Of a stretch of DNA of 64,000 bases, positions 57,887-64,000 are shown piece after piece. The DNA lies in assembly GCF_013340285.1 (NCBI RefSeq), contig NZ_BLVO01000005.1:62001-126000 (forward strand). The letters are read 5' to 3'. Both the position numbers and the translations under genes were made by a program. The notes under the pieces were generated by a model that saw only the letters and a list, made by a program, of their open reading frames with translations, made no database searches and was not told the origin of the DNA. The stretch is from Desulfovibrio subterraneus. GTDB lineage: Bacteria > Desulfobacterota > Desulfovibrionia > Desulfovibrionales > Desulfovibrionaceae. Numbering within the stretch: the stretch's first letter is position 1; each line of letters starts with the position of its first letter.

Positions 57887-57913
57887 TAAAGTTCTCCTCT
57901 ACGATTCCGATAA
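57887..57913 (+). promoter_or_regulatory. Proximal sigma-28 (FliA) promoter for the flgM operon
   Basis: TAAAGTTC-N11-TCCGATAA, one mismatch in each box and the exact 11-base spacer. It is 22 bases before the first ATG of the two-gene unit that ends in flgM, so flgM is a late flagellar gene here. Confidence 0.85.
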
Positions 57914-57934
57914 AGGATATGAGGGGAGAACGTT

Positions 57935-58351
57935 ATGAGCGTAAAGTCGTTTTACATCCGAAACATGCTGCTCAAATACGATAAGCAGCTTGTTACCGCC
58001 CGCAGGCTGGCGCGCTATAATCAGGCGCTGCGTCTGTCGCGTGGAGAGGAGGAAGAGAGCCTTCCCCCGGATGTGAAACGAGGTATAATGGTGGAACGCA
58101 TAGCCAGAGAGGTGATGGAAAGTCTTCTCCTCTCGGGCAGCGACAACCTGGTTGTACAGGAGATAAAGAAGCAGCTTGAAGAGGAAGTGGGCGAGACCCT
58201 GATCTTCAAGTACCCTCCGACCGAACTCGACCTTCAGGTTTTCCGGGAAACACCCCAGGGACCGGTGGAGGTATCGCCAGCCGAGAAAGCGGTCATTATG
58301 GAGAAGCTCTGGAACATCTCCTTGGACAAGGTGGACTCCACCATGTTATGA
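57935..58351 (+). CDS. Small conserved flagellar-locus protein (DVU0520-like inferred)
   Basis: A 138-residue soluble protein, rich in charged residues and helix-forming (YDKQLVTARRLARYNQALRL, VMESLLLSGSDNLVVQEI). I do not know a function. The assignment as a flagellar-locus gene is by position: it is driven by a sigma-28-type promoter and followed 27 bases later by flgM. GGGGAG precedes ATG 57935. The last 40 residues (LIFKYPPTELDL, VSPAEKAVIMEKLW) look like a small separate module. Confidence 0.8.
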   Translation: MSVKSFYIRNMLLKYDKQLVTARRLARYNQALRLSRGEEEESLPPDVKRGIMVERIAREVMESLLLSGSDNLVVQEIKKQLEEEVGETLIFKYPPTELDLQVFRETPQGPVEVSPAEKAVIMEKLWNISLDKVDSTML

Positions 58352-58378
58352 CGGGCATGACGTCCCGGGGAGGAACGT

Positions 58379-58687
58379 ATGGAAATCAAAAATTACCTCA
58401 AAGCGCTTGATCCTTATCAGGCCAAGCTCGACAAGGCAGAAAATGCCAAGGCCAAGGGCGGAAAGCGGGGCGCGGATAATGCGGCGCAGTCTTCCGGCGA
58501 CCGGGTGAGCTTGTCCAATGAAGCCAAGCTGCGCACTGAAGCGTATACCACCGCGTTGAATACCCCTGACGTACGTCAGGAAAAGGTGAACTCCATAAAG
58601 GCCCGCGTTGATTCGGGTGACTATGTGGTGGATAGCCGAAGGGTAGCTGAAAAGCTGATCAACGAGGAAGTGGAACTTTTCCAGTAG
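58379..58687 (+). CDS. flgM: Anti-sigma-28 factor FlgM
   Basis: A 102-residue FlgM. It holds sigma-28 inactive until the hook is built and FlgM is exported. The C-terminal half carries the family pattern DRVSLSNEAKL, RQEKVNSIKARVDSGDYVVDSRRVAEKLI. The N-terminal half is Lys/Ala-rich and likely unfolded. GGGAGGAACGT precedes ATG 58379. Being under its own sigma factor gives a feedback loop. Confidence 0.95.
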   Translation: MEIKNYLKALDPYQAKLDKAENAKAKGGKRGADNAAQSSGDRVSLSNEAKLRTEAYTTALNTPDVRQEKVNSIKARVDSGDYVVDSRRVAEKLINEEVELFQ

Positions 58688-58693
58688 AAAAGT

Positions 58694-58720
58694 CTTCCGA
58701 AGCATGCTTCGGAAGCTTTT
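58694..58720 (+). terminator. Terminator after flgM
   Basis: CTTCCGAAG-CATG-CTTCGGAAG (58694-58715), a perfect 9-bp stem, then CTTTTCTG. Confidence 0.85.
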
Positions 58721-58911
58721 CTGCGGCCGGTGACCGGCCAGACAAAGGTGGAGATATTTCTGGATGATGCAGGGTGTACCCTGCTTTTTTTGTGCCCTTT
58801 GCCCGCCATGCAGTCCGGCATGCAGCCTCCATGCAGCCCGCTGTGCATGCGGGGAGCTGAGAGAAGCTCTTCCACCTGACCGGTTGCTGCCCTGTACCGC
58901 TGGAGTGATGC

Positions 58912-58971
58912 CATGCAACGTCAACTGTCATGCAACGCTCGCAACCATACAACGTGCGTTACCTTGCAACG
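58912..58971. repeat. 17-bp tandem repeat, four copies
   Basis: Four units beginning catgcaacg at 58912, 58929, 58946 (catacaacg) and 58963 (cttgcaacg), exactly 17 bases apart. They lie between the flgM and fliW terminators in a 341-base gene-free gap. The earlier part of the gap (58795-58850) has looser catgcag repeats. Confidence 0.8.
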
Positions 58972-58973
58972 TC

Positions 58974-59007
58974 CATGAAAAAAGCCCTGCCGGATTCGAC
59001 AGGGCTT
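58974..59007 (-). terminator. Terminator after fliW
   Basis: AAGCCCTG (58982-58989) with CAGGGCTT (59000-59007). On the minus strand it is followed by TTTTTTCATGG. It ends the flgN-fliW unit. Confidence 0.9.
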
Positions 59008-59028
59008 ATCTGCGTATAAGGGAAATTG

Positions 59029-59478
59029 CTATTCCTGCGGCATGTGCAGGTAAACCTGATTGGGGAATTTGCCGTCCACCTGCGGCACCTGCAGGCCGAG
59101 CTTGGCCTGATGGTTGATGAGAATGGGGCCGGTGAGGTTGAGCGCCGTTTTTTCCGGCTCTCCCTTGGGAATACTCACTGTGACCAGCACGGCCACCTGC
59201 CGGATGTTCTGCAGTCTCAGCAGCTTCTGTTCGGCCTCGCCCACGCGTATGGGGTAATCCTCGAGAAAACTGTAGGGATCTGCCACCAGCAATCCCAGCC
59301 GGGGGTCATCCATGCTCTGCAATACAAGAAAGGGAGATCCGTCCTTCAGTTGAAGAAGCGTGAACTCGTGCTTGTCCTCAAAGCCCATGATGCCCCGTGG
59401 AAAGTAAATAATCTTATCCAAGGAGACCACCTGTTTGCCGAGGCGTGTCTGAACTATTTTTTCGTTTTGCCGTGCCAT
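59029..59478 (-). CDS. fliW: Flagellar assembly factor FliW
   Basis: A 149-residue FliW. It binds flagellin and the regulator CsrA, so that CsrA is released to block flagellin translation when filament is not being built. Family blocks are [41 protein letters not shown] and [22 protein letters not shown]. Its start overlaps the csrA stop by 25 bases, a tight coupling of the two antagonists. Confidence 0.96.
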   Translation of the reverse strand: MARQNEKIVQTRLGKQVVSLDKIIYFPRGIMGFEDKHEFTLLQLKDGSPFLVLQSMDDPRLGLLVADPYSFLEDYPIRVGEAEQKLLRLQNIRQVAVLVTVSIPKGEPEKTALNLTGPILINHQAKLGLQVPQVDGKFPNQVYLHMPQE

Positions 59479-59693
59479 AACTGGGTAGCTGCCAGAAGGT
59501 CCGCGTCACTCGTTTCGAGGGCCAGACGGTTTTGTTCCTTGACTCGGAGATAAACTTCTTCCCGGTACACGGTCATGTCGCCGGGCACTTCAAGACCAAG
59601 CTTGATCTGCTTGCCCTGCACGCTCAGCACCGTGATTTTTATGTTGTCGCCCAAGTGCAGGCTTTCGCCCGGGCGCCGGGTAAGAATGAGCAT
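59454..59693 (-). CDS. csrA: Carbon storage regulator CsrA
   Basis: A 79-residue RNA-binding regulator that dimerises and represses translation by covering GGA motifs near ribosome-binding sites. It has [23 protein letters not shown] and [19 protein letters not shown]. The tail beyond the core is about 15 residues longer than in E. coli. It lies 5 bases after flgL and overlaps fliW. Confidence 0.97.
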   Translation of the reverse strand: MLILTRRPGESLHLGDNIKITVLSVQGKQIKLGLEVPGDMTVYREEVYLRVKEQNRLALETSDADLLAATQLWHGKTKK

Positions 59694-59698
59694 AGACG

Positions 59699-61252
59699 TT
59701 AAATGAAGTTTGAAAGGTTCATCTGCATGATCTGCGCGGAAGACTTGAGCACACTGTTGTATACAAGTTGTTGCTGCGCGAGCTTGGTCATCAGCTCTGC
59801 GACATCAATGTCCTCAATATTACTCATTCTTGCCTTTTCGTCCAGTTCAATGGTCGTAAGAACGTTACCGGCAACCTCAAGCCTGTTTTCACGGCCGCCG
59901 ACTGACGCGGCCTGGGTCATGATATGCGAACTGGCCGTATCCAGATCTTTCAGCGCGCGCTGTATGCCGCTCTGGTTGTTGGACTCCATGTATCCGATGA
60001 GCCTGCCCACGGTTTCGAAAAGGTTCTTGCCGCTGCCGTCAAACGCGGGTGAGGCAGTGGTGTCGCCCGGACTTGTATAGACACCGCCGAAAACATCCTT
60101 GCCGATGCTGTTGACCGTAATGGTCTCGCGCTGGGCTATTTCGAACTTCACGTCGCCGCGGTGGGGTTTGACGATGAACTGCTGGTTCTGCGCACCGTTG
60201 AGACTTGCATTGCTGCCCGAAAGCACAAGGAAGCCGCCCGGAATGATCAGTGAGGCACTGTTCGATGTGGTGGTATCGGATGCGGTATTGCCCGTAACCC
60301 ATGTGTTGCCGTTATCCAGACTGTACGAATACTCGATGGGCCCTGTCATGCTGGCATTGGAATTGTCTATGCGCACCGTGATGTCCTGCGAGAAGACACC
60401 CGTGGCAGATGCCGTGACGGGAGCCGAACCATAGTGCATGATGCTTGGCGGCAGGTCGTTGTCGTCCCCCTGATAGACGGCCGTGGGGCGGATGTAGAGC
60501 CACGTTCCGTTCATGCTGCCGTTGCTCAGGGTTTCGTGCACGTTGGTCGTATCCACGGCCTGCACGGCGGTTCCGTTCTGGAAGGTAACCTGCACGCCGT
60601 TTATACTCAGGCGGTTGTCGCCTGCGGGAATGGACCCGTTCTGCCATGTGCGCCCTGCATCAAGAGAATAGCGCAGCGGAACGGCACCGGCTCCGCCGAT
60701 GGTCGCATTGCTGGTGAATTGCACGAGCATGGTCTTGGAAGCCGATCCGGTAATGGAGAAGCTGCCGTTGGAAAAGACCGTATCGTTGGACGTAAGATTC
60801 AGCCCCTGCACAAAGGCGGGCTCGTCGGTCTTGTGACCGGCAAAAATATGACGCCCCTCGTACTGGGTGTTGGCAAGGTTGATGAGCTGTTCGTACTGCT
60901 GGCGCAGTTCGAAGCTGATCTGCTCGCGGTTGTTGGCATCCAGCGTGCCGGTGGCTGCCTGTTCGGCAAGCCCCTTCATGCGGGTGAGGAGGGTGTTCAC
61001 CTGCGTGAGGGTCTGGTCCGCAAGGTTGAGCCAGCTTTTTGCCGTATCAATATTCTTCTTGTACTGGCTGATGCCGGCGATGGAGTCGCGGTAGTTCATG
61101 ACCCGCGCCGTGCCGATGGAGTCATCCGAAGGCTTGTTGATGCGCTTCTGGCTGGAGGCCTGGATGTTGGAATCCATGAGGTCGGCAAGCGACGTATTCA
61201 TGTTGTTCACGAAGCTCGTGAACATGCTGCGTTGTGATACTCTGACTGCCAT
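59699..61252 (-). CDS. flgL: Flagellar hook-filament junction protein FlgL
   Basis: A 517-residue FlgL (HAP3). The N-terminal helices ([44 protein letters not shown]) and the C-terminal helices ([40 protein letters not shown]) form the coiled coil that joins flagellin. The middle 300 residues form a large variable domain, longer than in E. coli FlgL (317 residues), as in other Desulfovibrio-type proteins. It is 25 bases after flgK. Confidence 0.95.
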   Translation of the reverse strand: MAVRVSQRSMFTSFVNNMNTSLADLMDSNIQASSQKRINKPSDDSIGTARVMNYRDSIAGISQYKKNIDTAKSWLNLADQTLTQVNTLLTRMKGLAEQAATGTLDANNREQISFELRQQYEQLINLANTQYEGRHIFAGHKTDEPAFVQGLNLTSNDTVFSNGSFSITGSASKTMLVQFTSNATIGGAGAVPLRYSLDAGRTWQNGSIPAGDNRLSINGVQVTFQNGTAVQAVDTTNVHETLSNGSMNGTWLYIRPTAVYQGDDNDLPPSIMHYGSAPVTASATGVFSQDITVRIDNSNASMTGPIEYSYSLDNGNTWVTGNTASDTTTSNSASLIIPGGFLVLSGSNASLNGAQNQQFIVKPHRGDVKFEIAQRETITVNSIGKDVFGGVYTSPGDTTASPAFDGSGKNLFETVGRLIGYMESNNQSGIQRALKDLDTASSHIMTQAASVGGRENRLEVAGNVLTTIELDEKARMSNIEDIDVAELMTKLAQQQLVYNSVLKSSAQIMQMNLSNFI

Positions 61253-61277
61253 AACGCGTCCCCTTCCGCTCGCGGTG

Positions 61278-63395
61278 TTAGTTCTTCAGGCCGAGAACGG
61301 TCTGCATCATCTGATCGGCAGTGGTGATAAGCTTCGCCGCTGCCTTGTAGGAATGCTGGAATTTGATCAGATTGCTCATTTCTTCATCGAGGTTCACGCC
61401 CGCCACTTCGTTCTGGCGTTCGTTCAGGTCCTTGGCCAGGGTCTGGTTGAACATGGAGTTGAACTTGGCGTTTGCCGTGTCAGCACCCACAGTGCCCACC
61501 AGCGAGTTGTAATATTCCTGCAGCGTCTGGTTGGAGGAAGTTTCGAATGCGGTGTCGATGCGCACGTCCTTGTCCTTCAACTGCCCGATGGCAAGCGCTG
61601 TCTTGTTGTCACCGTCGTTGGCTTCTGCCCCGCCGTTCACGCTGCCTGCGTTGATGAGCGAGGAATTCTGCCGCACGTCGTCCCGTATGGCGAGGGTTGC
61701 GGCGGATTCACCCTTGAAGAAGGTGTTCAGTCCCAGTGCCGCGCTCAGGCCGGACGTATCCGTACCGAGCTGGAAGGCGTAGCCGCTCTTGGAATTGAGC
61801 ACCAGCTTGTTGTCCTGAATGCTCGCCGTAAGATAGTTGCCCATGGAATTGTTGAAGGCATCGCGCACGTCTTCCAGCGAGTGGACATCGGGGTCGAAAT
61901 TCTGAATGCCGGGCGTTGCCGGGTCAAAGTCCAGCGGACCGAACGAGGCGGAGGATGCCAGCTCTCCCGTGCTCGTGTCGTATGCATAGACGGTGACGTT
62001 GCCTTCTGCCAGCCGGTTGCCGTAATGCAGGCCGGAACTGGGAGAACTCAGCGGCTGGTCAGTCTTGTCCACGCTGTAGGTACCATACAGGTTGCTCAGC
62101 GGGTTTTCTCCGCCACCCTGACTGTGCAGGCGGTTCACTTCCCACGCGATGGATTCGCTTAAGGAATCGAGCCGTTCGCGGTAGCGGCCTATGTTGAAGT
62201 CGCGCAGGGCGAAATAGCCGGTGATGGACCCGCCGGTAAGACGCCGTGAGTTATCGGTGCCGTCAAGAAACGACTGCGGCGTGATGTTCAGGTCTTCCGT
62301 TGTGGGTGATATCCACTTCAGATGGTTCTTGGGAACCACGGTGAAGGTGTCACCCTTGGTCAGGTCCTGCGTACCTGCATTGAAATAGATGTCTATGCCC
62401 TGTACGTTCACCTTGTCGGATTCGGGGCGGGCGGCAAACAGTTTGTCGTTGCCGTTTTCATCCTTCATCCACGTGCGGCCGCCGTCGAGAGAGACACGGA
62501 ACATGGCAGCGCCTGAACCGGCGTTGCTGGTTATGGTGCCGGACTGCATCACTTCCACGGTGTATTCGTATTCGTCCTGACCGTCGAAGCCGATGCTGCC
62601 GTCAAAAGAGGAAGCCGGATTCAGGGACTTGTAGCTTGCAGGGCCGGTGAAATCGATGGCAAACGCCTCGCCGCCGTCCACGAGCGTGTGGCCGGCCTTG
62701 GTGTTCACGGTAAAGTCGCCGCTGCCGTTGTCTATGACATCCACGTCCATCTTTTCAGCCAGTTCGCGCACCAGCTGGTTGCGCTGGTCGAGCAGAGTGT
62801 TGGCGTTGTTGGAACCCGGAATGTCGTGGATCTGAATTTCCTTGTTCAGATCGGCAATGCGGGTGATGAGGTCGTTAACGCTCGTCACTTCCTGCTTGAT
62901 GAAGTCGTCCATCTGACTCTGCATGCTCTGCAGATTCTGGTCCGTGTCATGAAAGAGCATGAGCATGTTTTCGGTGTGGGCGAGCAGGGCTTCGCGCACG
63001 GCGTCATCGTCGGGGCGTTTCGCCAGTTCCTGCCAGTCCTTGAAGAACTGGTTCATCATGGCGTTCAGACCTTCGGAGTTGGCCTCGTTGAACAGGCTTT
63101 CCACGCTCTTCAGCACTTCCTGCTGGGTGTCCCAGCGCTTGTAAATGGCGTTGCGGTCGTTGAACTGTTCTTCCACGAACTTGTTGAAATAGCGATAAAC
63201 TTCCGCCGCCTTGGCTCCGGTTCCAAGCTGGCCCGGACGGCTGTCTATGGATATGCCTTCCTCAAAACGCACGGCCTGACGCGAATAACCGGTGGTATTC
63301 ACGTTGGCAATGTTGTTGCCTGTGACCTGAATGGCGCTCTGGGAGGCAAACAGCGCGCTGTTGCCTATGTTAAGCAGGGATGTAAGACCGCTCAT
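61278..63395 (-). CDS. flgK: Flagellar hook-associated protein FlgK
   Basis: A 705-residue FlgK (HAP1), the first junction ring between hook and filament. It has the conserved N-terminus (LLNIGNSALFASQSAIQVTGNNIANVNTTGYSRQ split by normal spacing) and the C-terminal helix (VNLDEEMSNLIKFQHSYKAAAKLITTADQMMQTVLGL). The middle contains inserted beta domains. It lies 12 bases after flgN and is read in one unit with flgL. Confidence 0.96.
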   Translation of the reverse strand: MSGLTSLLNIGNSALFASQSAIQVTGNNIANVNTTGYSRQAVRFEEGISIDSRPGQLGTGAKAAEVYRYFNKFVEEQFNDRNAIYKRWDTQQEVLKSVESLFNEANSEGLNAMMNQFFKDWQELAKRPDDDAVREALLAHTENMLMLFHDTDQNLQSMQSQMDDFIKQEVTSVNDLITRIADLNKEIQIHDIPGSNNANTLLDQRNQLVRELAEKMDVDVIDNGSGDFTVNTKAGHTLVDGGEAFAIDFTGPASYKSLNPASSFDGSIGFDGQDEYEYTVEVMQSGTITSNAGSGAAMFRVSLDGGRTWMKDENGNDKLFAARPESDKVNVQGIDIYFNAGTQDLTKGDTFTVVPKNHLKWISPTTEDLNITPQSFLDGTDNSRRLTGGSITGYFALRDFNIGRYRERLDSLSESIAWEVNRLHSQGGGENPLSNLYGTYSVDKTDQPLSSPSSGLHYGNRLAEGNVTVYAYDTSTGELASSASFGPLDFDPATPGIQNFDPDVHSLEDVRDAFNNSMGNYLTASIQDNKLVLNSKSGYAFQLGTDTSGLSAALGLNTFFKGESAATLAIRDDVRQNSSLINAGSVNGGAEANDGDNKTALAIGQLKDKDVRIDTAFETSSNQTLQEYYNSLVGTVGADTANAKFNSMFNQTLAKDLNERQNEVAGVNLDEEMSNLIKFQHSYKAAAKLITTADQMMQTVLGLKN

Positions 63396-63407
63396 GGAAG
63401 ACCTCTC

Positions 63408-63872
63408 CTATAACCGGCCCTGAATAAGGGTGGCTTCGGGACGTGTCTGGGCGTACCGGCCTTTCTTGCCGTAGGTATTCTGATTCTTGGGCCTGATCTG
63501 CTCCTGAATGTAATCGAGGAGAGACTGGCTCTGGTCGTGCAGCGCGAGCGCAAGCTTGGCGTTCACGGAAGCCTGGCGGGCGCAACGCTGCTCAAGCGCA
63601 TCAAGCTCTGCGAGCTGGGCGTTCAGTACGGCCTGCTGCTCTTCGGAGAGTATGGGCATTACTTCGCTCAGGCGTTTGCCGCCGAGCATCTTGCGCAGTT
63701 CAAGGCGTTCCACGGCAAGCTGACGCATGAGTTCATGAATGGCGAACTCCGTAGCGGTAATTTCCTGCGGCTTGTTGTTCCGCAGCTGGGCAAACTCTTC
63801 CTCGATCAACAGCTCGAGTACCTGCATTCCCTTAAACTGGCGGACAAGATTTCCGTGTGTATATTCGAACAT
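63408..63872 (-). CDS. flgN: FlgN-like flagellar export chaperone
   Basis: A 154-residue, mainly helical protein (LIEEEFAQLRNNKPQEITATEFAIHELMRQLAVERLELRKML in two helices). Its size, charge and place just before flgK fit FlgN, which escorts FlgK and FlgL to the export gate. Sequence identity in this family is low, so position carries weight. ATG 63872 is 12 bases after the M23-peptidase gene. Confidence 0.85.
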   Translation of the reverse strand: MFEYTHGNLVRQFKGMQVLELLIEEEFAQLRNNKPQEITATEFAIHELMRQLAVERLELRKMLGGKRLSEVMPILSEEQQAVLNAQLAELDALEQRCARQASVNAKLALALHDQSQSLLDYIQEQIRPKNQNTYGKKGRYAQTRPEATLIQGRL

Positions 63873-63884
63873 GGGGTGCCTCCG

Positions 63885-64000
63885 TTAGCTGCGGCGTCCT
63901 ACAGAAAGTCCCGCCAACAGGCGGTTTCTGACCTGCTCGGGGTTCCAAGCGAGCTCGCCCTGACGGATTTCGAAGTGCAGGTGCGGGCCCGTTGAGCGGC
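63885..64000 (-). CDS. M23 peptidase (LytM domain), C-terminal end, partial
   Basis: The last 37 codons of a minus-strand gene cut by the window edge. They read STGPHLHFEIRQG, with the HxH zinc motif of LytM/M23 peptidoglycan endopeptidases, and end NRLLAGLSVGRRS. Its place before flgN suggests the Desulfovibrio-type flagellar rod-assembly peptidase (FlgJ fused to M23), but only the peptidase end is visible. Confidence 0.85.
   Translation of the reverse strand, partial: RSTGPHLHFEIRQGELAWNPEQVRNRLLAGLSVGRRS

Overview
The window looks like chromosomal DNA of a motile sulfate-reducing bacterium of the Desulfovibrio type (Desulfovibrionales, Desulfobacterota). This rests on gene content: a two-subunit periplasmic [FeFe] hydrogenase with its whole maturation operon, a flagellar block in the order seen in Desulfovibrio (M23 peptidase, flgN, flgK, flgL, csrA, fliW), many c-di-GMP and chemotaxis proteins, and fairly GC-rich coding DNA. 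The genus is inferred; no rRNA is present.

Layout. 1-3.1 kb: end of trpB, trpA, an exported protein of unknown function and an orphan solute-binding protein. 3.2-5.6 kb: hypF (NiFe hydrogenase maturation). 5.6-7.0 kb: a gene-free block built from long direct repeats that share a small REP-like hairpin. 7.0-10.7 kb (minus): acyl-CoA ligase, ChaN/PDZ lipoprotein, mutM. 11.1-19.4 kb (minus): hydA, hydB, a TM1266-type regulator, hydG, aspA, an unknown gene, hydE and hydF, some coupled by ATGA overlaps; this is one [FeFe] hydrogenase locus. 19.7-21.8 kb: a MocR regulator divergent from a LysE exporter. 21.9-27.6 kb: an MscS-type channel, a sensor kinase and an HDOD protein. 27.8-30.0 kb: MlaA and an alpha/beta hydrolase. 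30.2-32.3 kb: a chemoreceptor. 32.5-35.3 kb: a gtrA/gtrB/membrane-protein glycosylation cassette. 35.8-37.2 kb: a peroxiredoxin divergent from a TetR regulator.

37.2-38.8 kb holds a 1497-bp insertion in the anticodon loop of tRNA-Glu, bounded by perfect 88-bp direct repeats. It carries one gene of unknown function and no integrase. 38.9-42.2 kb: Rho-N-domain protein, DciA-like protein, FUSC-type permease, enoyl-CoA hydratase-like protein. 42.3-45.2 kb: a likely preQ1-I riboswitch and queD-queE-queC-queF, which together make preQ1 for queuosine. 45.4-57.5 kb: c-di-GMP proteins (EAL-like/HDOD, HD-GYP, PAS-GGDEF), HAD phosphatase, DUF523/DUF1722 protein, HU, CheD, glycosyltransferase, two GNAT enzymes, a second solute-binding protein, an XRE-cupin regulator divergent from a second LysE exporter, and Maf. 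57.8 kb to the end: two sigma-28-type promoters ahead of a small flagellar gene and flgM, then the minus-strand flagellar block, which runs off the window.

A thread through the window is short tandem repeats (10-30 bp units), both between genes and inside conserved enzymes: the hyd-operon unknown gene, aspA, queE and the ChaN-like lipoprotein. The most unusual items are the single-gene tRNA-Glu island, the uncharacterised gene coupled into the H-cluster maturation operon, and the covarying hairpin family at 5.8-6.7 kb.
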